This document shows, in pieces, positions 42,405 to 53,185 of a DNA stretch of 64,000 nt. Numbering within the stretch: the stretch's first letter is position 1; the number at the start of each line of letters is the position of its first letter. Where the stretch lies: NCBI GenBank assembly GCA_019096155.1, contig JAHCVI010000006.1:1302001-1366000 (forward strand). Reading direction: 5' to 3'. Source of the stretch: Staphylotrichum longicolle. Taxonomy: Eukaryota; Ascomycota; Sordariomycetes; Sordariales; Chaetomiaceae. Under the pieces are notes generated by a model. It had not been told where the DNA came from, made no database searches, and was given only the letters and a program-made list of their open reading frames with translations. The translations under genes were made by a program, and so were the position numbers.

Positions 42405-44207
42405 CTAGTCATCCATCTCATCATCCAAAAATACAAACTTCGACCCACTCTCTCTCATCTTTGCAAGCGTCGCCTGGCGCTTACTCTCCCGCTCCTCCGA
42501 CGCGTCCCGCGATCCCACAGAGCCAGACCTGGTGGGGGCATTATTTCCAGCCCCGTCACCGACCGGCGCACCATTTCCACCTCCCGGGGTTGTCATCGCG
42601 CTCGAGCTCGCACTCGCACTCGGAGTCGCGCTTGGAGTTGCGCTCGATCTCGCACTGCTTGTCGCGCTCGTCGTGGCACTTCTTGACGTGGCCCTCGACG
42701 CGCTTGGAGTTGAGCGTGCGGTTGACGTGACGACACCCTGCAACGACACCAGCTCTCTCGGCGCCGCCTCGGACGCAGATGCAGGCGCGGGCCCCTTGCG
42801 ACCTTCCTTCCAGTGCTCCCACGGCCGCTTGAGCTTGCGCAGGCGGAACGCCACCGTCGCGTTAGCGAGCTGCGTCTCGACGCGGTCCTTGAGTGCCTGA
42901 GCCGCTGGGGCCAAGGTCTTGGCCTGCCGTTTTCTTTTTTGTCCCTTCTTGTCCCGTTGCGTGGCCGGCTCCGGAGCCATGAGGCTGCGCGGGTCTTCGT
43001 CCTCTGGCTCCGGGGCGATGAGGCTTTGCTCCGCTGCTGTTCTTGCGGGCTGCTGCCTTTTGCGAGGCTTTTTCTTCTCTTGTGCCTGGACACGCAAGCG
43101 TGCTGCAAGCGAGTCTGGAGGGTCGACCCATTCTTTGTCCTTGGAGTCGCCGGCCAACTTGGCTGGTGCGCTGGGTACGGGGCGGTTAGCCTTGCGCGCG
43201 CGACTGGGGACGGTGGTCTTGGTCCGGGACGGTCCAGGGACAGTGGGAGCTGCCGCGGGGGCCAGGGGCATGGTGAGTCCACCGACGTATGGATAACTTA
43301 CGGGGGTGGTTGTCTTCTCGGATGATGTCTTGTTTGAGGAGACGTTGTCGACAACGGAAGTTGACGACTCGGACGCAGACCGGGCAGCAGCAGCAGCCTG
43401 AAAAGCGTCAAACTCTCTTGAAAGCAAGTCCTCAAATTCTTGGTCGCTGAGGAAGCTTTTGTTGTTCGGCTCATTGTGAGAAGCAGCTGGAGCGACAGGC
43501 GACGAACCAGCTTCTGAAGCTTGGGCAGCTCGGAAGGCGTCATATTCTCTCGAGAGCAAATCCTCAAATTCTTGGTCGCTCAGGATATTTTTGTTCTCCG
43601 GCTCCGCATCACCAGAAGCAGACGGGGTATCGGATGAGCCAGTTTCTGAGGCTTGGGCAGCCCGAAAGGCGTCATACTCCCTGGAGAGCAAATCCTCAAA
43701 CTCCTCTTCGCTCAGGACGTTGTTATTGTCCTTCGCAGGGCCCTCTGAAGCAGCATGGGCAGCCTCGTACTCCTTGTCGCCAAAAAGATCTTCATCGTCA
43801 ATGTCGGCATTGAAGAGCGAGCAGGGAGATCCAGGGGCGCTGGAGACCACATCATCCAAGGACGTTTTGGCAGCTTGAGCAGCCTCAAACTCCTTGTCGC
43901 CAAAGAGGTCGTCTTCATCGTCCACGGAAGAAGCGGGCGAGGGAACAGGAGCAGGGGATGATGCACTAGGTGCAATACCGTGAGCAGCCTGCAGCGCCTC
44001 AAATTCTTTGTCGCCGAACAGGTCGTCCTCGTCGTCCACGCTAAAAAGCGAAGAAGGCGAGGCGAGGGGAGTGCTGTTGTCTCCCTCAACAGCAGCAGAC
44101 ACCGAGGTGCCATTGACGTTGATAACGCCAAGGACGTCGAGACCACCGGGGAGAAGAGAGCAAAGGAAGAACTGGCCCTGAGGACCGGAAGACTCAGAGG
44201 AAGACAT
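42405..44207 (-). CDS. Protein with six short acidic repeats and a basic, low-complexity C-terminus
   Basis: One exon of 600 residues from MSSSESSGPQGQFFL. Residues about 55-140 hold three copies of DDEDDLFGDKEFEALQAA type; residues about 150-270 hold three copies of LSDQEFEDLLSREYDAFRAA type. Both fit one pattern, E/D-D-L then four residues, E-aromatic-E/D-A and A-A, so all six are probably one expanded family. A Lys/Arg-rich region follows (EKKKPRKRQQPARTAAEQ, KKGQKRKRQAKT), then Ser/Ala/Thr low complexity and a charged end, RQATLAKMRESGSKFVFLDD. The basic clusters suggest nuclear location. No known domain was seen. An ATG 39 nt upstream is an alternative start. A strong TATA box lies about 430 nt upstream, leaving room for a 5' UTR intron. 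Confidence 0.78.
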   Translation of the reverse strand: MSSSESSGPQGQFFLCSLLPGGLDVLGVINVNGTSVSAAVEGDNSTPLASPSSLFSVDDEDDLFGDKEFEALQAAHGIAPSASSPAPVPSPASSVDDEDDLFGDKEFEAAQAAKTSLDDVVSSAPGSPCSLFNADIDDEDLFGDKEYEAAHAASEGPAKDNNNVLSEEEFEDLLSREYDAFRAAQASETGSSDTPSASGDAEPENKNILSDQEFEDLLSREYDAFRAAQASEAGSSPVAPAASHNEPNNKSFLSDQEFEDLLSREFDAFQAAAAARSASESSTSVVDNVSSNKTSSEKTTTPVSYPYVGGLTMPLAPAAAPTVPGPSRTKTTVPSRARKANRPVPSAPAKLAGDSKDKEWVDPPDSLAARLRVQAQEKKKPRKRQQPARTAAEQSLIAPEPEDEDPRSLMAPEPATQRDKKGQKRKRQAKTLAPAAQALKDRVETQLANATVAFRLRKLKRPWEHWKEGRKGPAPASASEAAPRELVSLQGVVTSTARSTPSASRATSRSATTSATSSARSSATPSATPSASASSSAMTTPGGGNGAPVGDGAGNNAPTRSGSVGSRDASEERESKRQATLAKMRESGSKFVFLDDEMDD

Positions 44208-44637
44208 TTTGCTACGTCCCGTGTTAGACATTAGAGAAGCGGACATGGACAAAAGTGAAAGTGCACTCACTCTTGGCTGGTAAACAGCGTGTTCAAAATC
44301 TGACAACAGCCCGAAGGGGTTGACAGATTGACGAAGGGGTGTCTCTCTGGGCCGCCAGCGACGACAGAGAGCCACGAAGGTTGGTAAAGCTGCGACGGAG
44401 GTCAGTCGCCCACGATGGGACGAGGGACGCCAAGGGACAAGGGTAAAAAGAGCAAACTTACTGACTGTGTGCAAAGCCGGGAGCGAGGTCGGTTTTGCGT
44501 CTGGCAGTATATCGTTGAAGATCAATTATACTATGGTTATAGTAAACTGATAGCTGAGCGATATCTGATGCCAGTGTATACTCTGGGAAAGAAAACTTGG
44601 AACGAGGGAAGGGGGGGGCGTTTTCCTTTTTATACCC

Positions 44638-44644
44638 AGCCCAG
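44638..44644 (-). promoter_or_regulatory. TATA box
   Basis: TATAAAA on the minus strand, about 430 nt before the chosen ATG of the six-repeat protein gene. Confidence 0.5.
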
Positions 44645-46210
44645 AAGCCTTGTGACCATGATGTCCTGCATGCCATCAATGGTGTTGCCATGTGCAGACT
44701 TGGTTTTAGAATATGCGCGCGACGATGCAGAGGGGAGACTGGTTCTCACGCCCCTGATGTCGAGCAGTTGTTGCCGGGCTGCCCGGGGATAGTCCTCCGG
44801 GAGTGACATGGCACTGTGCTTGACGCTTATGGAGATAGTACAGAAAGGCAAGTTCGGAGAACAAACCGGAAAGCTTCGCAATCACGTTGAAATTACGTTG
44901 GTTAGATGACGAATTTGGCGATAGCAAGCGTGTGTCGACATTCATTGAACCATGCGGCCAGAGGTGTTCAGTTGGAGGAAACAAATATGGACAGATACGC
45001 GGCTGAAAGGGCCTCTGGGTCCCAGTGTGACGCGAAAAATTATGAGAACGACATTCTCGGTGCCTCACCTCCCATGACATTCTTGTGGGCGAAGTCAGGT
45101 TGCTGGCCTTGCGGTGCCCACTCTGAATCCCCCGTCGAACGTCCCTTCGGATTGTATGGCATTGTGCTGCAGAGAAGAGTGTTGACGCCACCTCCGTTAG
45201 TTATTACTATATACGGTATCCCCTCCAAAACATTCCCCAATCCCAGTGCCTACTGTCCCTGTGGTGCCAGTGTTTAATGGTGGTTGTCCTGTGTCTCTGA
45301 CATCAAAGTGGGGTTACCCAATGCAGCAGTTTGGCCTTGTTCCATTGGCCGCGACCCCTGGGCGTGGCACCGATCCGATCGATCCAAATGTTCCGAAGGC
45401 CCACTTCTTTGCCAGGGACACTGTGATGATGTTCGGCAAAATTGGCGAGTATCAAGACCTGTATTTTTAGATTCAATCGCTATAAAAAAACCAGGTTCAT
45501 CGAATTTTTGACACCGAAGGGATTTGCTTCATCAAACAGTTTAGCAACTATTTTCAGCCGGGAGCTTGTGATTGTGGTATGCACATGCACATGGCGGCTC
45601 CGGCTCCGGAAAAAACGTTCCGGATCACCACTTGCAGAGAATCGCCAGTTGCTTGATTGACCAAAATGTTTCACATTCTGTATGCATCTCGTCGCTGACA
45701 TTTGACCTGAGGACAGGGAAACGCGTTCTACTCTTAGACGCCAAAGCTGTGTACATGACGAAATGGGAAGTTTTATTTACTGACGCGGTTGGCAGAGAAA
45801 ACACTCGTTGACGCGTTGGTAAGCGGTGGTAGTCGTCTTGCTTGCTGTGAGTGCTACAGAACGGCTCGAAGTCAGGAGTCACGGCGACAACTTCGATAAC
45901 AATGGTAGAATGCATGTTTTGACATTCCAAGTGAATCCGAGGCCCGTCACGTTTTGGCTTGGGGACTCGAACTGCGAGGACGCGCCCGCCGCGTGTAACT
46001 GACGCGTTCTTGAGCACCACTCCCTGTTCTCCCCACTCAATTAGACAAAGGTTATCTACGGCAAGCCGAGCAAACGAAGGAATCTCTGAGTTGTATTTGC
46101 TTCGAACAGTTGACTTTCAGCCATTCAAGCTACACCAAACATTATCACTAAATTACTACCTTAGATCAGAATTAAAACAGACATATCCATCCCATCCGTT
46201 GTTCTCAGAC
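44645..46210. other. Intergenic, 1.6 kb
   Basis: No convincing gene. A 161-codon minus-strand frame (45191-44706) has no coding features I can recognise. Confidence 0.4.
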
Positions 46211-48484
46211 TCAGAGGAAGGCAACAACAACAGCAATCACACCCGCCAAGCACCCAGTGCCCACGAGCACAATGTTGGACGCGCCAGCAGTAGCGACGGG
46301 GGGCTTGGGCGTGGTCGTCGAGCCCCCAGCGGGAGGCTTGGTCGTGGGAGCAGGACCACTGCCGCCAGAGCCGCCGCCCGAGCCGCCAGAACCACCCCCG
46401 GATCCATTACCAGAGCCACCACCAGAGCCGCCACCGGAGCTGCCACCGGAGCCACCACCAGCACCACCAGAAGGCCGCACCGACGGGCTCGGTCCGCTCC
46501 CAGACCCACCCTCCTCCTCCTCATCATCATCACTATCGTCACCGCCACCACCACCGTGACCACCACCCTCCTCGTCATCACCATCATCCCCACCGCCACA
46601 CCCAGCGGTGCACGTCGGCACCGGCGGCTTGGTCGCGCTCCCGGTCTCCTCGTCCTCGTCGCAGATCGACGTGGTGACCTCCACCGTGCGCGTCTCCGTC
46701 ACAAACGACGACGGGCAGGGCGTCTCCTCGCCGTCGTCGTCAGTCGTGGACGTGGCCCGGCTGGTGGGCGGGAAGCTGCCGTGTCCGCTGGTCGTGGTTG
46801 TGCTGGTCTCGGGTTCGTCGTCGGTGCATGGCTCGGATGCCACGGAGGAGGCGCGAGTGCTGGTGCTGGTCTCGGGCTCGTCATCCGTGCACGACTCTGT
46901 CTCGGACGCGGTGGTGGTGGTGGTGGTGGGCGGCTGCGAGCCCCAGCTCGTCGTCGTCGTGGTTGTGCACGGCTCCTCGGGCTCTTCACTGGAAGAGACG
47001 CTAGTTGTTGTTGTTGTGCACGGCTCCTCGGGCTCATCGCTAGAAGACGTGGTCGTTGTGGTTGTCGTGGCCGAGCCGCACGCCGTCGTCGGGGACGCGC
47101 TCACGCAGCTGCACAGCGCGCCGACGGACTTGACCACGTTGAGCGCGTCGCCGAAGCCGCACGCGCCGACGACGCAGTTGAGGGCTGTCGCTTGGATGGC
47201 CGCGGACGAGTCGCAGCGACAGCCAAAGTCGTCGTTGCCGCAGCCGACGACGCTGGCCGCGGAGGTGATGCAGGCGGTGGCGCAGCCGGGGACGGCGGAG
47301 ATGGAGGCGGCGCAGGGGTGCAGGCACTCCGGGGCGGAGGTGATGGTGGATGTGGAGGTAGTTGTGGTTGTCGGGGGTTCGGGCGCCTCGGTGGTGGTGG
47401 TGGTAGTGGTTGTTGGGGGCTCGGGAGTGTCGGAAGTGCTGGTGGAGGTTGTCGCGTCACAAGAGGTGGCAGGCGACGCGCTCACGCAGCTGCAGAGCGC
47501 GCCGACCGACTTGACGACTTGGAGGGCGTCGCCAAAACCGCAGGCGCCCACGACGCAGTTCAACGCGGTGGCTTGGATGGCAGCCGACGAGTCACAGCGG
47601 CAGCCGAAGTCGTTGTTGCCGCACCCAACCACGCTGGCCGCGGAGGTGATACAGGCGGTTGCGCACGCCGGAACAGCCGAGATAGACGGCGCGCACGGAT
47701 GCGGGCACTCGGGTGCCTCGGTAATCGTGGAGGTAGCAAGGGTAGTCGTTGTGGTGGGCGGCTCCTCGGGAATACTGGTGGTGGTGGTGATGATAACCTC
47801 AACCGTGCTGGTGGAGGTGGAAGTCGCGCAGGGTGTTGTTGGGCTGGCGGTAACACAAGAGCACATGTTGCCAACGGCGGTGATGACATTGGGAGCCTCC
47901 ATCTGGCAACCATTCACAACGCACATGATGGCTGTCTCCTGGATCGCGTCGGAGCTCGCGCACTGGCAGGCATAATCGCCGTGAGCACAGCCAACTTCGC
48001 TGGCAGCGGACTCGATACATCCCGTGGCGCAGGCGGGGACAGCCGATACGAAATCGGAGCAGGGGCTCCCTCCACATGTGGGCGCATCGGTGATGACCGG
48101 GGGTTCGGAGGTGGTCGTTGGAGGTTCTTCGGTGCAAGGGGAGGTCGGGCTGGCGGTGACGCACTGGCAGAGGTTGCCAACGGCGCCGATGACGGCCGGG
48201 GCGTCCATGCCGCATGCGTTTACGACACAGAGGATGGCAGTCTCCTGGATGGCATCCGACTTGGAGCATTGGCAGCCGTAGTCGCCGTGGACGCACCCGA
48301 TCTCGCTGGCGGCCGACTCGATACATCCAGTGGCGCAGGCCGGGACGGCCGAGACTTGGTCGGCACACGGGTTGTCGCCGCCGCAGGCAGGGGCAGGTGT
48401 CACCATGGCGGCGGCCGGGTCAAGAGCGAGGGCTCCAGCCGCGGCCAGGAAAAACCCGGCCACAGCTTTTGTTGTGGAAAGCAT
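46211..48484 (-). CDS. GPI-anchored cell-surface protein with four CFEM domains
   Basis: One exon of 757 residues. The signal peptide MLSTTKAVAGFFLAAAGALA is followed by four CFEM domains at about 34-109, 137-211, 260-333 and 387-461, separated by Thr/Pro-rich linkers. Each has the CFEM cysteine pattern, with VPACATGCIESAASEIGC in the first, and each keeps the Asp before CxC (GDYGCQC, GDYACQC, NDFGCRC, DDFGCRC), the residue that coordinates haem iron in Candida CFEM proteins. The C-terminal 290 residues are Ser/Thr/Gly/acidic-rich and end in a hydrophobic GPI signal (IVLVGTGCLAGVIAVVVAFL). Domains 1 and 2 resemble each other, as do 3 and 4, suggesting pairwise duplication. Haem or iron capture at the wall is the likely role; some CFEM proteins instead act in adhesion or host interaction. 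Confidence 0.93.
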   Translation of the reverse strand: MLSTTKAVAGFFLAAAGALALDPAAAMVTPAPACGGDNPCADQVSAVPACATGCIESAASEIGCVHGDYGCQCSKSDAIQETAILCVVNACGMDAPAVIGAVGNLCQCVTASPTSPCTEEPPTTTSEPPVITDAPTCGGSPCSDFVSAVPACATGCIESAASEVGCAHGDYACQCASSDAIQETAIMCVVNGCQMEAPNVITAVGNMCSCVTASPTTPCATSTSTSTVEVIITTTTSIPEEPPTTTTTLATSTITEAPECPHPCAPSISAVPACATACITSAASVVGCGNNDFGCRCDSSAAIQATALNCVVGACGFGDALQVVKSVGALCSCVSASPATSCDATTSTSTSDTPEPPTTTTTTTTEAPEPPTTTTTSTSTITSAPECLHPCAASISAVPGCATACITSAASVVGCGNDDFGCRCDSSAAIQATALNCVVGACGFGDALNVVKSVGALCSCVSASPTTACGSATTTTTTTSSSDEPEEPCTTTTTSVSSSEEPEEPCTTTTTTSWGSQPPTTTTTTASETESCTDDEPETSTSTRASSVASEPCTDDEPETSTTTTSGHGSFPPTSRATSTTDDDGEETPCPSSFVTETRTVEVTTSICDEDEETGSATKPPVPTCTAGCGGGDDGDDEEGGGHGGGGGDDSDDDEEEEGGSGSGPSPSVRPSGGAGGGSGGSSGGGSGGGSGNGSGGGSGGSGGGSGGSGPAPTTKPPAGGSTTTPKPPVATAGASNIVLVGTGCLAGVIAVVVAFL

Positions 48485-48570
48485 CGTGAGAACGAGTGAC
48501 GGCAGTCGCTGAGTGAGAGAAAGCGGCTGAAGAAAGGAGTCTGCTCTCGCCTGCCCTGGGATAGAAGGGG

Positions 48571-48579
48571 GCTTTTATC
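48571..48579 (-). promoter_or_regulatory. TATA-like element
   Basis: GATAAAAGC on the minus strand, about 88 nt upstream of the CFEM gene ATG. Confidence 0.45.
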
Positions 48580-49974
48580 CCGCGCAGAGCCAGTCCAGCA
48601 TCAGGTAACCAACATTCTCAGCAGCTATCCGGCAAGGCGGCATCCACGTGTTGGCACAGAGACTCCCACCAGTCGATTTGATTTGGACTCCCAGCCTGAA
48701 GGACCAATGCATGGGTCGTCCGCAAGGGGCAAGTGCCATTACTGCTACCCTACGTGATTGGGTGTGCAATGAGGGCGTGGAGGGTTTGTGGGTCACCCCG
48801 GGTTCTTGTTTGCCCAGGAGTTCCCAAAAGTCGGGCTTCATCACGTCGGCTTTCAGGCTCGGCACCTTATTTCCGGCCTTGATGTGGGCGATGACACGAT
48901 GTTTAGACCAGAGGGGAAAAGCACCAACCGAAGGATTTGGCCCCAGCCTCGTCCTGTCCAAGATTTTCGACAGGCCTGGGGTCATCCTCCAGGAGTCCAT
49001 ATTGCCGACGGTGTTGCCAGGAGGTATTGACGGTGACCTCGTCCCAAGTCTCCGGTAGATCAGCGGTGCATGCGATAGAGGTCAATCGACCAGAGATCGT
49101 CAGGCACAAGTCGAAGTGCAAGTCGTTGTCTAGACTGTGATCGCAACTGGATACGGCACCATGAAAAAGTTATTGTTCAATAAGCCTGGTGTGTCGCTCG
49201 TTCTTGGTGTAGTTCAGGCACCGTGCTCGGCGTCCAATGACACCAGTGGCGTGCAGGACCCCAGATCCATCTCGATCAGATGCCAAACCCCAAGGCCAAA
49301 ATCCCATGTCGACCTCGGCCGATCGTGGCTTGTGAATGCGATCCGACAGGGGTAGTTGAGGGGTGCCCCTCTTGGCGTGCGACAAGACGTTGCGTTCCTT
49401 GACGCGGGCCGCAGTTTGGCAGCCGGGGAAGCTGGAGAACCTGGGCCAACCGTGCCAACCGTTTAATTGCTCCAGCAGCCTTGCACCAAAACGGTGCTTT
49501 GGGCCGGCGCTATTGATTCCCGGAAGAGCCAAAATGCAGGTCTTTAGCGGGGTGCATTAGCGCTGGTTGCCCTTCTCGTATTCCACGAGACAAAGGCAAG
49601 GGGCGTGTTGGGGCAGGGAGACAGACGCGGATTGAATTGTTCCTGATTTGGTCGAATGCATTTCCATTCTTGTTTCTTGGAGGAGGCAAAGGCAGAGACG
49701 GGTATTGAGCATGACATCGTGCCTTCTCGGCGTTCATGGTCTTTCCGACGGTTCCAGGTTTTCAGCTTGCAAGGACCCAAGTCTTCCATCGCAACTGGAA
49801 GGTTTTGACCGCACGGCTCTCTGTAACGACCTCCTCGCTAAGGTTGTCTCCGCTCCCTGTGGCATGATTTGGCAGATGACCTGGCAGATATGTTTGGTAA
49901 GTAGACACCTTAGAGAGAGTCTCATAATACATCCCAAATTTTGCTCCCTGTCGACATCGGTAGACTACATGTAC
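48580..49974. other. Intergenic, 1.4 kb
   Basis: A minus-strand frame of 141 codons (49000-48575) begins with ATG but shows no signal peptide, motif or codon character that would support it. Nothing else was seen. Confidence 0.4.
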
Positions 49975-52729
49975 CTAACTAGAGGACTCGCCGTCGGAGT
50001 TGCGATCCTCCCGAGGCTTGCCGTCATTGTTGTATCCAGGAAATTCCAGGAACCGACCAGGCTTGCCGATCGTGTACACTTCTTCAGGAGTTATCGATCT
50101 GAAATGTGCGGCGTCAGTTTACCAGATTCATAGACCCTAACCCATCTCAAAGCCAAGTGATCAGACATACCTGGCACGTTCGGGTCCCCGTACGCCACGG
50201 TCCTCCGTGTCATCACTCTTGTCACCCGACTCGGATGTCCCGAGGTAGTCCTCCACTGTCGCGCGGCGCTGTAGCACGTTCGGCTTTGGGTCAGCCGCGA
50301 GACCGCCCTCAGGCTCAAGCCCGACCGGGTCGTCCAGCCCAGTGTGTTCTCCCGGAACCCCCTCCGCGTCCGGGGTTCTTTCCCTGCCTGACCGACCCCG
50401 ATCGATTTCAAGTTTTGCCCGTGCGATGGGCAAGGTGCTGGCCTCTTGCCTAAGATCGTTCTCAATCTCCTTGATCATGGCCTGAATTTTTGCCATCTTT
50501 TCGCGCCTCTGTTCGGTGTGTGGCCAGTCGGGTAGAAGAGCGGGCGTGCTGGAGGGATCCAGGGTATCCAAACCCGGGTAGCGGGAATGAGAAGACCTTG
50601 GCAATGGTGGCGGGACCCGTGATGGGAGTGGTGCAACTGGTCGCCGCTGCAGCGGGAGGGTTGAGGGTTCCCTGGCAGAAGTTTTCTTCCGCCTGATGTG
50701 TCCCATTTTAGAGTCGTGGCTGCCGCCGAACTGGTCATGGTCAAAGGCCTTGTCTGGCCAATAGTTGTCTTGGACAGCTTCCTTCATCTGTCGATATGTC
50801 ATTTGTCGTTCTCGGTCGTGGGTCAACGCTTCGAGAATGCTGAGCCGATACAGGGTATGAAATCTGTCTCCCGTCCCCATTTCGAGGAGAAGATCTCGCT
50901 GGAGTTCTTCCCGGGCTGATGGTGTATGTGCCATCAATGCGCGGAAGAGGTTCAACCAAGGCAACTTCCACTTGTTTCCGCTTGAAGTCCATATTCTGTG
51001 GAGTGTTGGAATAACGCTCTCGGGACTTTGTAGCCCTCGATACAACAGCTCCTGCAGACACGCTGTTTGAAGATCCAAGTCGCCGAGCACCTCAGCCGCT
51101 CGAAAAACCATGTGTGCCACGGACCGGAAGTCCTCTCCGTGCGGAGCCCGTCTCGGCTTCCAGTGGGGTATATGGCCGTCGATTGGAACATATACGGGCA
51201 GGTAACCATTGGGAAAAGTGCTGCGGGAGAATCCGAAGCCACCGCTGCCGGAAGAGGCGTCATGGCCCGGAGAAGCTGCTTGATCGTAGAAGAGAAGCTC
51301 GATGTTGTCCTTGATCATCCGCTTCGCCATAATCCACCGAAGACACGGCCGTGTCATCAGGTATGCATCGTCAAGGGCACCGAGTGCAGAGCCGCATTCA
51401 TCGGCGAGATTCATGCACTTTGCGATTCCTTCTTGACTTTGGTTTGCCGGCCGCAGCTCCCTCCACTTCAATGCGAGGGCTGTAAAGACGTCCAACATGG
51501 CAAACAAAGTTGACACGTCCTCAGGGATTGTGCTCCAAAGTTCAAGCAACCATCTTCCCTGTGAGAAGTGAGGCGAGCCACTCTCGAGTTTCATGCGGTG
51601 GCAGTCGGGGAAGTTCTGCATGATTGAGTCGAAAACCTGACTCGGGGCTAACCCGCGGAGGTGGGCCTGAACCAAGTCCCTGAACTCCCATACCATGCCT
51701 CGATCTATCAGATGCGAGTAGAGATCGCTCATGCCGCGGCGGTATGGTACGACTTCGTCCAGGTTAATTTCTAACGGATAGAGGAGGGCGAGTAGTTGGC
51801 ACTGTCTAGCATGAGCTGCTTGGTTCGGCATGTTTATACGGCCCAGCGATGGCAACATGCTGGGAGAAGCGTACCTCGGTAGAGTCAAGCTTTGGCCAGT
51901 GACCAGCCACAGTACTCTTGACTTCCGAAACGATGCGGTTTTCGTTGTCCTCACGGGAAACGCCACTTTTACTCGCCTCCCCGGTTGCCAAAAGCAGCAT
52001 GTCCCACTGTATTTGCAACGCATCGGGGGGTGTTCGGCGAGGCGGAGCCATCTCTTCTTCCAATTTCACGACCTCGGCGTATTGGCCGGCCTCGTAGAGA
52101 CACTGGGCGTACTGAACAAGAACATATCTGTTGTCGAAGAAGTGGCTTAGGCGGTCCCGAAACAGCGCGATAGCCTCTGCGAAGTGGCCGAGTCTCCGCA
52201 ACCTCGAGCAGTCCTCGAGAATTCCTTCGAGGTCGTCTTGCACGGGGCAAGACATGTGAACCGTCACATCCTGTGGCGAGAGCGGGTCGAGGTGAAGCAT
52301 GGGTTGTGCGGAGGGTCCGAAGTGGTCGTGTTCGATGGTTCCTCGAGGAGGATAGAGGCGTAGGTCACGGCCCGTTATCAGCTCCGACCGTGAGCTTGAC
52401 CTTGACCTTGACCTGTGCTGGTTGCCAGAATTGTGACCATCATCGAACCGAACACGCCGGCGCCCGGAGCTTTCATCGCTGCCGTCACTTGCATCGCTGT
52501 CGCTCTCACGGTTGTCGTGGTTATGGGGGCGATGGCCCGGGGGAATTCTTGCCCGGTGCAGTGCCATATCTGTTCCGGCATTCTGGTTCCCGCGTTTGAG
52601 ATCTTGTTGTTGGATGAACGCCGGCACATTCAATCCAACTCGTTCAGCCGTCTCCGTTTGCGTTTCGTAGGTTCGGGGCGGCGGTTTTCGACTCCGAGAC
52701 CATGGGTCGCGAACTCCACGTTGCCACAT
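49975..52729 (-). CDS. Large protein of unknown function with a TPR-like segment
   Basis: Three exons (52729-51875, 51801-50171, 50098-49975) encode 869 residues. Introns are 73 and 72 nt (GTACGC...GACAG and GTATGT...TTTCAG, the latter with AACTGAC) and close in phase. The N-terminal 100 residues are Arg/Ser/Asp-rich and disordered (RSRSRSSSRSEL). Residues about 170-240 contain paired helices, CSRLRRLGHFAEAIALFRDR and YAQCLYEAGQYAEVVKLEEE, which look like tetratricopeptide repeats. The middle is helical with many Trp/Leu positions (RWLLELWSTIPEDVSTLFAM). The end is charged and disordered, finishing ITPEEVYTIGKPGRFLEFPG and a short tail. I do not recognise the family. It is divergent from the gene at 53186, so the two may share a promoter region. 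Confidence 0.8.
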
Positions 52730-53185
52730 GGTCGTCAAATAGGATTAGGGTGCTGACAGACTCTGCCAGTTGCTGTGTGGATTGTGGTCTGAGGCAAGTC
52801 AAGCTCGAGGGCATTTCGACTGCATTTGTTAGAGGCCTGGTAATTACCTCACTGCCCGCGCCGGAATCTCGCCAGTGGCGGTGCAGGCAGCCCCATCCTG
52901 CCAACCGGGTGATTACAGGTTAGCGGCGATGTCGTGAAACGCCAGATGCATATGCCTTCGAGGCGGTGCAGGGTTGTGATTGGCGAGAAACTGGCCAGCT
53001 ACGGTTAGTGTAGGCGTTCCCGTCTTCGCTTCCAGCCCCCCATGTAACCAACGGTCAGCCAAGAGGGCCCGGCGCGGCTGAGGCAGCCCGCACAAAAAGA
53101 GCCATGATTAGACCAATCCATGTATGACTGTGAGCGTCAATTTCTGCCCCTTTTTTTCATCAAGAAAGCAAAAAAGAAGAAAACC
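52730..53185. other. Divergent promoter region
   Basis: 456 nt between two head-to-head genes of unknown function. No clear TATA element was identified. Confidence 0.4.

Noticed and set aside
45959..48499. 846-codon open frame antisense to the CFEM gene
   Set aside because: It is a by-product of the biased, repetitive codons of the sense gene; no signal peptide, motif or separate promoter, and the sense strand has clear CFEM domains.
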